Shown here: positions 53,041-61,321 of the stretch, piece by piece
How positions within the stretch are numbered: position 1 is the first letter of the stretch
How the letters are laid out: each line of letters opens with the position of its first letter
Assembly: GCF_050219315.1 (NCBI RefSeq)
Contig: NZ_CP116939.1
Coordinates: 1,488,001-1,552,000, forward strand
Direction of reading: 5' to 3'
Source of the DNA: Megasphaera_A sueciensis
Lineage (GTDB): Bacteria; Bacillota; Negativicutes; Veillonellales; Megasphaeraceae
Length of the DNA: 64,000 nucleotides
Notes under the pieces: model-generated
Databases searched by the model: none
What the model was told of the DNA's origin: nothing
The model's input: the letters and a program-made list of their open reading frames with translations, nothing else
Translations under genes and position numbers: made by a program

Positions 53041-53319
53041 TCAATTCTCCTCATTCTTTAACCACGCTTCAAAAAACATCTTCTCTTCAACATACGTGTC
53101 TTCAGGAAAGCTTACAGTAATAACATATTTGTCTAATATACCTTTAATTTGTACGCCCCTCTTTATGGCTGTCATCATCGGCCTGCGGTAACGATGATTT
53201 TCTTCTACAGTCCATCCATTCAGATGTGTCTTGAATTCTCTTACAGTGATAGTCAGCTTGTACTCATATATCTGAGAATATGCTAAACAATTTTCTTTTT
53301 TTTTATATTCGAAATGCAT
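53041..53319 (-). CDS. Small hypothetical protein within the aldehyde oxidoreductase cluster
   Basis: 92 residues, preceded by GAGGT at 7 nt. It reads YKKKENCLAYSQIYEYKLTITVREF, then KTHLNGWTVEENHRYRRP, and an acidic C-terminal helix (EDTYVEEKMFFEAWLKNEEN). The mix of beta strands and one helix suggests a small alpha/beta domain. I recognise no family. It fits tightly between the cysteine-desulfurase-like gene (5 nt) and the radical SAM gene (1 nt between stop and start), so it is probably a real gene translated with them. Confidence 0.65.
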   Translation of the reverse strand: MHFEYKKKENCLAYSQIYEYKLTITVREFKTHLNGWTVEENHRYRRPMMTAIKRGVQIKGILDKYVITVSFPEDTYVEEKMFFEAWLKNEEN

Positions 53320-53324
53320 GTAAC

Positions 53325-54446
53325 TTACCTCATGATACTACTAACAGCCTGTATCACTGCTTTAATTTCTTCTTCTGTGGTAAATCGCGAAAGACTCAGA
53401 CGCACCGTACTATCACAGCCTAGATCGGTAAAAATACGGGGAGCACAATGTAAGCCGCTGCGGCAAACAATATCGTAACTTTCCGTCAGTATATACCCTA
53501 TCTCAGCAGCAGACTTTCCCTCTATAACAAAGCTCACAACAGGCGTACATTTTTCCTGCGGTGCAATAACTGTCGCCCCTGCATCGGCAAGTCCTTGTTT
53601 CAAATATTCTGTCAGCCACTCTATCCGGTTTATATCAGCAGGATTTTCTTCGCTCCAGCGAAGGGCTGCCAATAAACCATAATAAGCCGGTTCATTTCCT
53701 GTTCCTGCTTCCAGATGAATCGGCATTTCTGGAGGCATCTCTTTTCTATCGCTTTGAATCCCCGTGCCCCCGCATAACAAGGGTTCCAGCTGCAAACCCG
53801 GCCTTACATATAACCCACCTGTACCTTGGGGCCCCAACAGGTATTTATGTCCCGTAAAAGCTAACATATCAATATTCCAATCATCAAGTTGTACGGGTAC
53901 CATCCCCAGCGTTTGAGAAGCATCTATCAGCACCGCGGCGTCTATCTGCTGAGCAATATGGGTAAGTAAGCAAATATCGTTAACCGCACCTGTTACATTA
54001 GATGCATGAGTCAATACGCATAATGATGGTTTATATGTATGACAAGCTTTTTCCCAAAATTCCGGACAAACTTGACCACCAGCATCCACAGGCACCCATA
54101 TAATTTTTATATGCCGCTCCCGGTTAAGCTTGTACAAAGGCCGCAGCACACTATTATGCTCGGCTGCTGTGGCAACGACGGTGTCTCCTGCCTTGAGAGG
54201 AAACCCTTGTATCGCCAAATTCAGTCCCCATGTAGAATTAGCTCCCAATGCAATATGATTATAATGTTGTCCTTTCATCAACTGTGCCAGAGATTTTCGT
54301 GTTTCCTCAAATACATCAAATTCCTCAACGCCTCCGCGATTTGCCGATCCCGGCGGAGCACATAATGCCTCCGACACGGCGTCAGCAACACAACCCGGTT
54401 TCGGCCAGCTGGTCGCAGCATTATTCATATAAATAAGCGGTTGCAT
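53325..54446 (-). CDS. Class V aminotransferase, cysteine desulfurase-like
   Basis: 373 residues from the ATG at 54446, behind GAGGTG. PLP enzyme of the NifS/CsdB group: YMNNAATSWPKP at the N-terminus, VVATAAEHNSVLRPLYKL, LTHASNVTGAVNDI, and the PLP lysine in DMLAFTGHKYLLGPQGTGGLYVRPG. The C-terminal motif SYDIVCRSGLHCAPRIF has the Cys that takes sulfur from cysteine in group II desulfurases. It probably supplies persulfide to another protein or cofactor in the cluster. The ATG overlaps the previous stop codon by 1 nt. Confidence 0.85.
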   Translation of the reverse strand: MQPLIYMNNAATSWPKPGCVADAVSEALCAPPGSANRGGVEEFDVFEETRKSLAQLMKGQHYNHIALGANSTWGLNLAIQGFPLKAGDTVVATAAEHNSVLRPLYKLNRERHIKIIWVPVDAGGQVCPEFWEKACHTYKPSLCVLTHASNVTGAVNDICLLTHIAQQIDAAVLIDASQTLGMVPVQLDDWNIDMLAFTGHKYLLGPQGTGGLYVRPGLQLEPLLCGGTGIQSDRKEMPPEMPIHLEAGTGNEPAYYGLLAALRWSEENPADINRIEWLTEYLKQGLADAGATVIAPQEKCTPVVSFVIEGKSAAEIGYILTESYDIVCRSGLHCAPRIFTDLGCDSTVRLSLSRFTTEEEIKAVIQAVSSIMR

Positions 54447-54871
54447 TAGATAACACCTCTTTCCGCAAGAAGTTCCATACATTTTTCCATAGCCGCTTCA
54501 ATCAAGGAAGGACAATTTTCAATTCGTTTTACAGCCTTATTTTTCGTTATATTATAACATGTATCCCCATGATAAGCTGCCTGTGTCATATCGCGGAACC
54601 ATCGGATATAATCAGCTATAGCATCTCTTAATGCGGGATCTTCCAATTCATCTGCTTCCCCTTTATTTAAAAAATAAGAAAGAAAACAACACCCTCCTGT
54701 TAAGCAACCGCAAACATCTCCTGTAAATCCCAATCCTCCATTCAATCCTCCCATAGCCCGAATTAAATCAGGATTTTCTTTTCCCTCTGATTCTAAGGCC
54801 AAAATCATCATGATTTGTGAACAGAAAAAACCCTGACGGGAAAGTTCTAATATTCTATTAAATAGCTCCAT
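54446..54871 (-). CDS. C-GCAxxG-C-C family redox protein (DVU_1555-like)
   Basis: 141 residues. The family pattern is present in its variant form: FFCSQIMM near residue 17, then GGLNGGLGFTGDVCGCLTGGCCFLSYF near residue 50, and two single cysteines, GDTCYNI and IENCPSL. These would give a thiol-rich site for metal, persulfide or disulfide chemistry. The function of the family is not established. GGAGGG precedes the ATG. It begins 1 nt after the methyltransferase stop and shares a TAATG with the desulfurase-like gene. Confidence 0.82.
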   Translation of the reverse strand: MELFNRILELSRQGFFCSQIMMILALESEGKENPDLIRAMGGLNGGLGFTGDVCGCLTGGCCFLSYFLNKGEADELEDPALRDAIADYIRWFRDMTQAAYHGDTCYNITKNKAVKRIENCPSLIEAAMEKCMELLAERGVI

Positions 54872-54872
54872 A

Positions 54873-55403
54873 TTATCCCTCCTTACGACATATCAACATA
54901 TAATATCCGTATTTTTTCCCAGGTATTGGGCAATATAGTTTACTTATATCCTTTCCGCGCCATAAACATTCAGCGTAATATCGTCGCCATATATCTGTCA
55001 TATCTTGAAAACAAATAACGTGAAAACCGGCATTTACGACACTATCTATCGGCCCCTGACTATTTCTAATCCCTACATCTGAATATAACAGAAAACCATG
55101 AAGCTTTACTACTCGATATGCTTCTGCAAAAGCCTCCTGTATTCTGCCTGAAACGAAAAAACTGCATTGCGACAAAATAACATCAAAACTCCCCGCATCA
55201 TACGGGGTATGAAGAAAATCTCCCCCTGTTACATCCGTACTTGATATTAAATCAATGCCCTGTGCATAAAATCCTAAGTTTCGCAGCAATCGTACAGTCT
55301 GTCCATCCCCCGCTCCCATATCCAAAATACGGGCAGGTACTGTAACGGATGCCAAACGCAGCATCTCTTTCGTATGTTCATCACCGCCAGGATGTCTATT
55401 CAT
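54873..55403 (-). CDS. SAM-dependent methyltransferase (DVU_1556-like)
   Basis: 176 residues from the ATG at 55403, in the ATGA overlap with the previous gene. The Rossmann-type SAM site is ARILDMGAGDGQTVRLLRNLGFYAQGIDL; motif II/III region VILSQCSFFVSGRIQEAFAEAYRVVKLHGFLLYSD follows. This is a class I methyltransferase, but the acceptor cannot be predicted. The longer upstream frame belongs to the small redox protein gene. Tight coupling on both sides marks it as part of the cluster. Confidence 0.82.
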   Translation of the reverse strand: MNRHPGGDEHTKEMLRLASVTVPARILDMGAGDGQTVRLLRNLGFYAQGIDLISSTDVTGGDFLHTPYDAGSFDVILSQCSFFVSGRIQEAFAEAYRVVKLHGFLLYSDVGIRNSQGPIDSVVNAGFHVICFQDMTDIWRRYYAECLWRGKDISKLYCPIPGKKYGYYMLICRKEG

Positions 55404-55621
55404 TTGTCCTCCAATGCCTTTTCCACTGACAGTACTTTGCCTAATGCCAGCTCTTCCGGAACATAAACAAACCCACAGATAGGACACACGGGAAGTTCTA
55501 CAGGAAACCCATTATCTAAATACATAAATTTTGCTTTTCCCTTTACTAATGGCACCCCGCATTTTAGACATTTCAAATTTCCCTGTGTATCCATCGTATA
55601 ATAATTCTTATCAGCAGTCAT
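55400..55621 (-). CDS. Small CxxC redox protein (DVU_1557-like)
   Basis: 73 residues with two zinc-ribbon-like pairs: LKCLKCGVPLVKGKAKFMYLDNGFPVELPVCPICGFVYVPEEL. The layout CxxC-x23-CxxC fits a rubredoxin-like or zinc-ribbon fold. It lies 14 nt after the large Fe-S protein gene and overlaps the methyltransferase start by 4 nt. Electron transfer or persulfide carriage is possible; no experiment that I know of decides this. Confidence 0.78.
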   Translation of the reverse strand: MTADKNYYTMDTQGNLKCLKCGVPLVKGKAKFMYLDNGFPVELPVCPICGFVYVPEELALGKVLSVEKALEDK

Positions 55622-55635
55622 AGTTTTACCCCCGG

Positions 55636-57921
55636 TTATCTTGTAACAATATTCATACGGTGGCTATATGCACAATGTACCACATATACATCGTCTTTTT
55701 GCTCATATTTTACCCAAAAAGTAACATTCCCATCTCGATGTCTAGTTATCAGCAATCCAGTTTTTTCTTCTAAAATAACCTCTTTAGTCTCACGCATATA
55801 TTGCAATGTCTGCATGACATCTGTACGTAATATCATTCGATCATCCATCATACGGCGGGCCTCCGGCGTAAATATAACTTTAAATCCATATTTCACGGGT
55901 TCTACCAACTCCTTCCACACTTCTCTCAGCAACCGTTCTTTTAATTGAATCCGGTTATATCTTTTTTCGCTTATATCAGGAGGTGCTCCTACATTTTCAT
56001 TATATATCAATTCCAGTAGATGCCTTGATTCTTTGCCCTCCCGCGCCAATCGATCACGACAAGCCATACAATAGGTAATATATGGTGTGTCAGAACGCTC
56101 CACACACATTTTGGCCATTTCATGCGCCACTTCACGGTTGGCATACATAACTAATCCACCATACCCACAGCAAGGTGAATAATCGCCGGAATATTCTGTA
56201 TCTACAAGCACACACCCCAATCTTTTCGCTATAAGCCGCATCGTCTTCTGTATATGAGCATTGCCACGAGCTCCGCATGAATCGTGCATAGCCACTGGAT
56301 AATTTAATCCTTTTGCCCCTTCCGGAAGTCCTCTTTCCGCCAATATATCCCAAATTCCAATTACCTGCTCATGACTGTGCTTGGTCAGCATATCTGCACA
56401 CATTGGGCATCCAGCAATAATGACAGGATGCTCCAACATTGCAAAATGTTCATTTAACATACATACGGTTTCAGCATACATTAATTCTCTACCGGCCCAT
56501 TTTGCAATAGCTCCGCAGCATCCCAATAACAATGCAACACCGCCTGTAAGTCGCTGTGTTAGGTCAAGATAAGCTTTATACACTGTGTCCGGTGCAATTG
56601 CCGAAGTTTGACATCCAGGAAAAAAAACATATTGGCAATGCGTATATCCTGCCTGTTTCCTGCATAAAAAAGCATCTGTATTAGAAAATTGCATATCCAT
56701 AAGAGCAAATTCATGAGGTGCCAACGGCATTTTCCCGGTTGTCACCATGTTCTGCCGTGCAATCAAGCAAATATCTGCCATATTATACCCATTAGGACAA
56801 GTAACCGTACACTGCCGGCATAATGAACAAGCATTAATTGGTTTATTCATCATATGGTCCCCCATAATAATATTTGCATTATTATAGATTTCCCGTGTAA
56901 GTTTTTTAGGATATTTTTTGTAATACTGTAAATATACGCAACCTCTGATGCATTCATCACAATGACACTGTATACAGCGTTTTGCCTCCCTAATCGCATC
57001 TTCCCGAGTGTACCGCCCATCTATGCCGCAAGGAATGGATGAACTTGCTGCAACACCATTTAAATTAGTATATAATCGGGTTTCTGTACAGCCCTCCTCT
57101 CCGCGGCTGTTTTCCGGAGCTAATCCCTGGGCTAGACGATCTGCTGTCAAAGCAGCTTTTCGGGCACTAAACGCATTTTCTATCACCTCTTGTTGTTCAA
57201 TGGGTGCAGAAATAATTGTTTCCGTATGCCAAAGCATAACGGCTTCATCCACTTCTCCGCCAAGAATTTGGAGAAAAGAAGGAGATACTCCTATTAAATC
57301 GTAATGGCACCGCTCCTGTTCAAAGAATTCCAAAGTAAGTGCCTCCACATAAACAAAAGTAATATTTGTATGCTTTATAACTGCAGCATCTTCAGCTACT
57401 CCTTCTTCATCAGCAAAGGGTACCGCCGTTTTTAACATATCATACATATTATCATACTTACTGTATACCGTTACGGGATACATTTTTCTAGCCATTTCGC
57501 CAATGAAAAAAGCAACAAACAATCCTTCACCAAATATAGCTACCGACTTTTTCTTTTTCATCCGCAGCATACCAGTTCCTTTATGTATCTCTCCTAACTT
57601 GGTTGCTGCACGTTCCAATGCCGTGATACGAATACCTTCACCTACATCATACAGTTTGCAATATTTCTGACAAGGTGCTTCACAGCCTTGGGAAAGAATA
57701 TGAGGTAAGGGTGTAATTTTTGTATATAATGCCAACGCAGCGGTAAAATCTCCAGCCGCGATTTGTCCCACTAAGGCTCTTACATCTAATTTTAATGGGC
57801 AGGCCGCGCTGCAATAAGGCAGTTCTTCATGAATACACACACGTTCTTTTTCTATGAGTTCTTTTTCTGAAAACATAGTCTTTGTACGATATATTTTTGT
57901 TGAACGTTCTTTTATCGTCAT
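55636..57921 (-). CDS. Large Fe-S/flavin-like fusion protein of the aldehyde oxidoreductase cluster
   Basis: 761 residues, GGAG site 7 nt before the ATG. Order seen: an N-terminal Fer4_20-type region (CIHEELPYCSAACPLKLDVRALVGQIAAGDF, SQGCEAPCQKYC); a region near residues 104-125 that resembles a FAD/NAD(P) fold but whose GxGxxG reads IFGEGLFVAFFIGEM; two ferredoxin-type sites (CIQCHCDECIRGCVYL; CSLCRQCTVTCPNGYNM); two CCG domains as in heterodisulfide reductase (FFPGCQTSAIAPD, LLGCCGAIAKWAG, DSCGARGNAH, SPCCGYGGL); and a basic C-terminal domain. It could move electrons between NAD(P)H, thiols and partners. Its relatives flank Mo aldehyde oxidoreductases. Confidence 0.78.
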   Translation of the reverse strand: MTIKERSTKIYRTKTMFSEKELIEKERVCIHEELPYCSAACPLKLDVRALVGQIAAGDFTAALALYTKITPLPHILSQGCEAPCQKYCKLYDVGEGIRITALERAATKLGEIHKGTGMLRMKKKKSVAIFGEGLFVAFFIGEMARKMYPVTVYSKYDNMYDMLKTAVPFADEEGVAEDAAVIKHTNITFVYVEALTLEFFEQERCHYDLIGVSPSFLQILGGEVDEAVMLWHTETIISAPIEQQEVIENAFSARKAALTADRLAQGLAPENSRGEEGCTETRLYTNLNGVAASSSIPCGIDGRYTREDAIREAKRCIQCHCDECIRGCVYLQYYKKYPKKLTREIYNNANIIMGDHMMNKPINACSLCRQCTVTCPNGYNMADICLIARQNMVTTGKMPLAPHEFALMDMQFSNTDAFLCRKQAGYTHCQYVFFPGCQTSAIAPDTVYKAYLDLTQRLTGGVALLLGCCGAIAKWAGRELMYAETVCMLNEHFAMLEHPVIIAGCPMCADMLTKHSHEQVIGIWDILAERGLPEGAKGLNYPVAMHDSCGARGNAHIQKTMRLIAKRLGCVLVDTEYSGDYSPCCGYGGLVMYANREVAHEMAKMCVERSDTPYITYCMACRDRLAREGKESRHLLELIYNENVGAPPDISEKRYNRIQLKERLLREVWKELVEPVKYGFKVIFTPEARRMMDDRMILRTDVMQTLQYMRETKEVILEEKTGLLITRHRDGNVTFWVKYEQKDDVYVVHCAYSHRMNIVTR

Positions 57922-57951
57922 AACGATTCTCCACTAGTTAAGCTTACGATT

Positions 57952-57987
57952 AAAAAGAGAATAGAGAGGCAGCATACACCTCTCTAT
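57952..57987 (-). terminator. Terminator after the aldehyde oxidoreductase gene
   Basis: On the minus strand ATAGAGAGG and CCTCTCTAT form a 9-bp stem, followed by TCTCTTTTT. It separates the oxidoreductase gene from its satellite operon. Confidence 0.8.
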
Positions 57988-58015
57988 ATTGTATCATGCA
58001 CACTTTATATCTGCA

Positions 58016-60769
58016 TTATTTTTCCAGCTTCCGCAATGCTTCCAAAACAACATGCGGTTTTGCAGGAACACGGGTAATCCGCGCCCCAGTAGCATTGTAA
58101 ATCGCATTAAGGATTGCTGGATGGGGGGCATCTAAAGGTGCTTCGCCGCAGCCAGCCGCACCATATGGCCCTTCAGGCCGGTATGTCTTATTAAAATGAA
58201 GTTCTATATCATCCGGTACATCATTCGGATAAGGAATTCCACATTTAATCAAACTTGTATGAACTTTCAAATCTTCAAAATCTTCTGACAAGGCAAGTCC
58301 AATACCCTGCACCAAACCACCATAGAAATTTCCTTCTACAAGTAGTTGATTCATAATAGTCCCTACGTCGGCAACACAAGTAAATTTTTCCACCTTGACC
58401 TTACCTGTTCCTGTATGAACAGCGACTTCCGGTAAGAAAATCGTATACATATAAACAGAGAAAGGTTCTCCTTGTGCCGTAGCCTGATCAACAGGATGTG
58501 CCGAACAAAAAGTAGCCACCCATTCTCCTTTTACCCTTGTATTAATTCCCTCCGCTTTCATTTCCTCATAAGAGCGATAAGTACCATCACTCTTTTTCAT
58601 TGCCGCCAACAGATTTTCTGCTGCCAGCCGACAGGCATTGCCGCTCATGACCTGAGAACGGGAACCGCCTGCAGGACCTGCATTCAGGACAAGTTTTGTA
58701 TCACACATTACAAGATGAACCTCTTCTGGTTTAATCCCCGCTTGCCGCAGCGTTTCATGAGCTGAAACGAGAGCTCCCATATCGGCACCTTGTCCATGAT
58801 CTTCCCATGCTGTATAAATTGTTACAGTCCCATCAGGCATAAGTTCTGCTTCAGCATTAGAACTATCTGTCCCGTCAAGGCCACAACTATACACTCCGAG
58901 AGATACACCGATACCATACTTTATTGTACCGTCAGATTTAGCATTTTTTTCCGCTACCCGTTTTTTAGCTGCTTCATACAAAGGACGTGCCGTTTTAAAA
59001 AGTTCTTCTTCACAATATACCTCTGGTTCATATCCAGTTGGAATCGTAGTATGTTCGGAAGCTTTATAACAATTCATTTCCCTCATATCAAACGGGTCAA
59101 TTCCCATTTTAGCTGCCAAACAGTCTATTGCTATTTCCGATCCCATATAAGATTGCGGAGATCCATACGCTCTAAAAGCTGATCCCCAAGCATGATTGGT
59201 AAAAACAGTAGTATTTTTATTTCGTATACTATCAATCCCATAGCCAGCTCCGATGAATTGACTCAGACGATGCGTCAGTAAATCACCAAATTCAGAGTAC
59301 GGCCCATGATCCACATAATTATTTCCCCATAAAGCTTTTAATTTTCCTGTATCATCAGCCGCTAATTTAATATGAAGAAAGGCAGGTGAACGTTTTCCTG
59401 TATAGGTAATATTTTGAAATTGATTAAACACAAGAGACACCGGATGCTGGGTAACCAAAGCCGCAACACCCAATAAAGCTTCATTCGTCGGTGAAAATTT
59501 ATACCCAAAAGTTCCTCCTGTATGATTCTGAACTATACGTAGTTTATCCATAGGAATGCCAATACCATCAGCAATCATTGGCATATGAAGATGAATACCA
59601 ATGGATTTAGAATGAATCGTCAGCATGCCGTCTTCATCCATATACGCATATCCACAATCTGGTTCTAAATGCAAATGCGGTTGACGTGAACAATAACTTT
59701 CGATTTCAACCATATTCTTATCAGGTACCGTATTCCAATCAAAATCCGGACCTTTGATACAATTTGTTTCATAGTATGCATTAGGAATTCCCGGATGAAT
59801 TTCAATAGCATCTGGAGCAATCGCTTCAGGAACACTCATATAAGCCGGCAATTCTTCAATATCAACCTTCACCGCATCAGCTGCTGCTCTGGCATGCGCT
59901 TCGGTATCAGCTGCTACAATCGCGATAGCATCACCAAACTGGAAAATTTTTTCATCACACAGGATAGGCCGTTCCCATCCATCTGTTTTATTATTTAATG
60001 GCAGCATGACCAACCCGTTAATACGATTTTTACCAGGTACATCCTTTGCTGTAATAATTTGAAATACACCAGGCATATTTTCTGCTGCTGAGGTATCCAC
60101 ATTCTTAATGTTCGCATGAGATACGGTTGCCTGTACCAAAGCTAATCGTAATGTATCTGCTGGCATATGAAGCGCATCATCCGCACCAAAATCCCAAGTA
60201 CCCGTTACTTTTTGAGCGGCTGACGGGCGAATATATTTTGTGCCGACAATACTTTCTCCATTCGGTTGAAAAACTAAATCTTCCTTCGTCTTTTCCCCGC
60301 GCATAACTGATGCCGCTTCCATAACGGCATCAATAATCGGTTTATATCCGGTACACCGACACAAATTACGATTTTTATCAAACCAATCACGGACCTCCTG
60401 CCGAGTGGGATTGCTATTTTGATCAAGAAGTACTTTGGCACTAATAATAAATCCCGGTGTACAGAAACCGCATTGTGCAGCACCAACCGCCATCCAGGCA
60501 ACTTGCAATGGATGCATATGACTAACCGTCCCAATACCTTCAATAGTTGTAATGTGAGCATTATCCGGTACTCGTTTCATTTTAACGATACAGGAACGCG
60601 TTACTTTTCCATCTAAAATAACGTTACAAGCTCCGCAATGCCCCTGACCACAACCGATTTTACAACCTGTAAGCAACAGTCGTTCCCGCAATACCGTCGC
60701 CAGTGTTTCTGTCTCTTCCACCAGAATAATTCGCTGAACCCCATTAATATTAAGTGGTTTCTTAATCAT
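58016..60769 (-). CDS. mop: Molybdenum aldehyde oxidoreductase (Mop-like, xanthine oxidase family)
   Basis: 917 residues, close to Desulfovibrio gigas Mop (907). An N-terminal [2Fe-2S] domain has Cys36/40/45/48 plus Cys60 (CKIGCGQGHCGAC). A second helical [2Fe-2S] domain has CGFCTPGFI and CRCTGYKPI. Molybdopterin domains follow, with QPHLHLEPDCGYAYMDEDG, GGTFGYKFSP, AHPVDQATAQGEPFS and the catalytic Glu in GAAGCGEAPLDAPHPAILNAIYNATG. No FAD domain is present. It oxidises aldehydes to acids with a Mo-pterin cytosine dinucleotide cofactor in Mop. An AGGAGG site lies upstream. Confidence 0.95.
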   Translation of the reverse strand: MIKKPLNINGVQRIILVEETETLATVLRERLLLTGCKIGCGQGHCGACNVILDGKVTRSCIVKMKRVPDNAHITTIEGIGTVSHMHPLQVAWMAVGAAQCGFCTPGFIISAKVLLDQNSNPTRQEVRDWFDKNRNLCRCTGYKPIIDAVMEAASVMRGEKTKEDLVFQPNGESIVGTKYIRPSAAQKVTGTWDFGADDALHMPADTLRLALVQATVSHANIKNVDTSAAENMPGVFQIITAKDVPGKNRINGLVMLPLNNKTDGWERPILCDEKIFQFGDAIAIVAADTEAHARAAADAVKVDIEELPAYMSVPEAIAPDAIEIHPGIPNAYYETNCIKGPDFDWNTVPDKNMVEIESYCSRQPHLHLEPDCGYAYMDEDGMLTIHSKSIGIHLHMPMIADGIGIPMDKLRIVQNHTGGTFGYKFSPTNEALLGVAALVTQHPVSLVFNQFQNITYTGKRSPAFLHIKLAADDTGKLKALWGNNYVDHGPYSEFGDLLTHRLSQFIGAGYGIDSIRNKNTTVFTNHAWGSAFRAYGSPQSYMGSEIAIDCLAAKMGIDPFDMREMNCYKASEHTTIPTGYEPEVYCEEELFKTARPLYEAAKKRVAEKNAKSDGTIKYGIGVSLGVYSCGLDGTDSSNAEAELMPDGTVTIYTAWEDHGQGADMGALVSAHETLRQAGIKPEEVHLVMCDTKLVLNAGPAGGSRSQVMSGNACRLAAENLLAAMKKSDGTYRSYEEMKAEGINTRVKGEWVATFCSAHPVDQATAQGEPFSVYMYTIFLPEVAVHTGTGKVKVEKFTCVADVGTIMNQLLVEGNFYGGLVQGIGLALSEDFEDLKVHTSLIKCGIPYPNDVPDDIELHFNKTYRPEGPYGAAGCGEAPLDAPHPAILNAIYNATGARITRVPAKPHVVLEALRKLEK

Positions 60770-60844
60770 ATACGTTTCCTCCTCCTGCTATAACTCAACA
60801 ACAGCTCCATATTCCCCTACATGAATCAGTTTATACAGATTTCC

Positions 60845-60863
60845 GTAATACAACATTTACTAC
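60845..60863. promoter_or_regulatory. Imperfect dyad in the mop divergent region
   Basis: GTAATACAACATTTACTAC is an imperfect inverted repeat (GTA-TA-A outside, T-TA-TAC on the other arm). It lies between mop, read left, and the small gene, read right, and could be an operator. No regulator is assigned. Confidence 0.35.
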
Positions 60864-60951
60864 AGTATAAAATCCAAATATAAAGCTTTCTCCTCAATGT
60901 ATAATAGTGTATAATTTTCTTAGATTCATAAAATATAGAGAGGTGATATTA

Positions 60952-61194
60952 TTGGATACTATATGTAAGGAAATATCAGCTTCTACCGTGAAATTAGAAA
61001 TACAAGATGCCAAAACAGGCAACATTTTTACCAGAGAACTTCCCATCGACTATTATGAAAATTCCTATTGTCTTCGTTTAAAAGGGGAAGGATTAGATGG
61101 AAATCCCGTCGAAATGGTTTTCTACAGTAAAGCCGGAGTAGCCAAGCTAAAAGACTTGACCGGCAATGGTCCCGATAAAGATAATTGCAAATAA
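60952..61194 (+). CDS. Small hypothetical protein next to mop
   Basis: 80 residues from a TTG at 60952, chosen for GAGGTG 6 nt upstream; a far upstream ATG at 60907 has no ribosome site. It reads DTICKEISASTVKLEIQDAKTGNIFTREL, then PIDYYENSYCLRLKGEGLDGNPVEMVFYS and KAGVAKLKDL. It resembles a small beta-rich domain. I recognise no family. It diverges from mop and precedes the nucleotidyltransferase on the same strand, which suggests a link with the cluster but does not prove it. Confidence 0.6.
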   Translation: MDTICKEISASTVKLEIQDAKTGNIFTRELPIDYYENSYCLRLKGEGLDGNPVEMVFYSKAGVAKLKDLTGNGPDKDNCK

Positions 61195-61321
61195 TGCATG
61201 CTAATATTTCATTTTTGTAATTAAATTTTACCAACAGCTTTACATAGCGTCAACATGTATCTAAATACTACTTGCTTTGTTCAAAAAAGCACATGTTAAA
61301 AGGAAAGAAGGGAATGAATTA

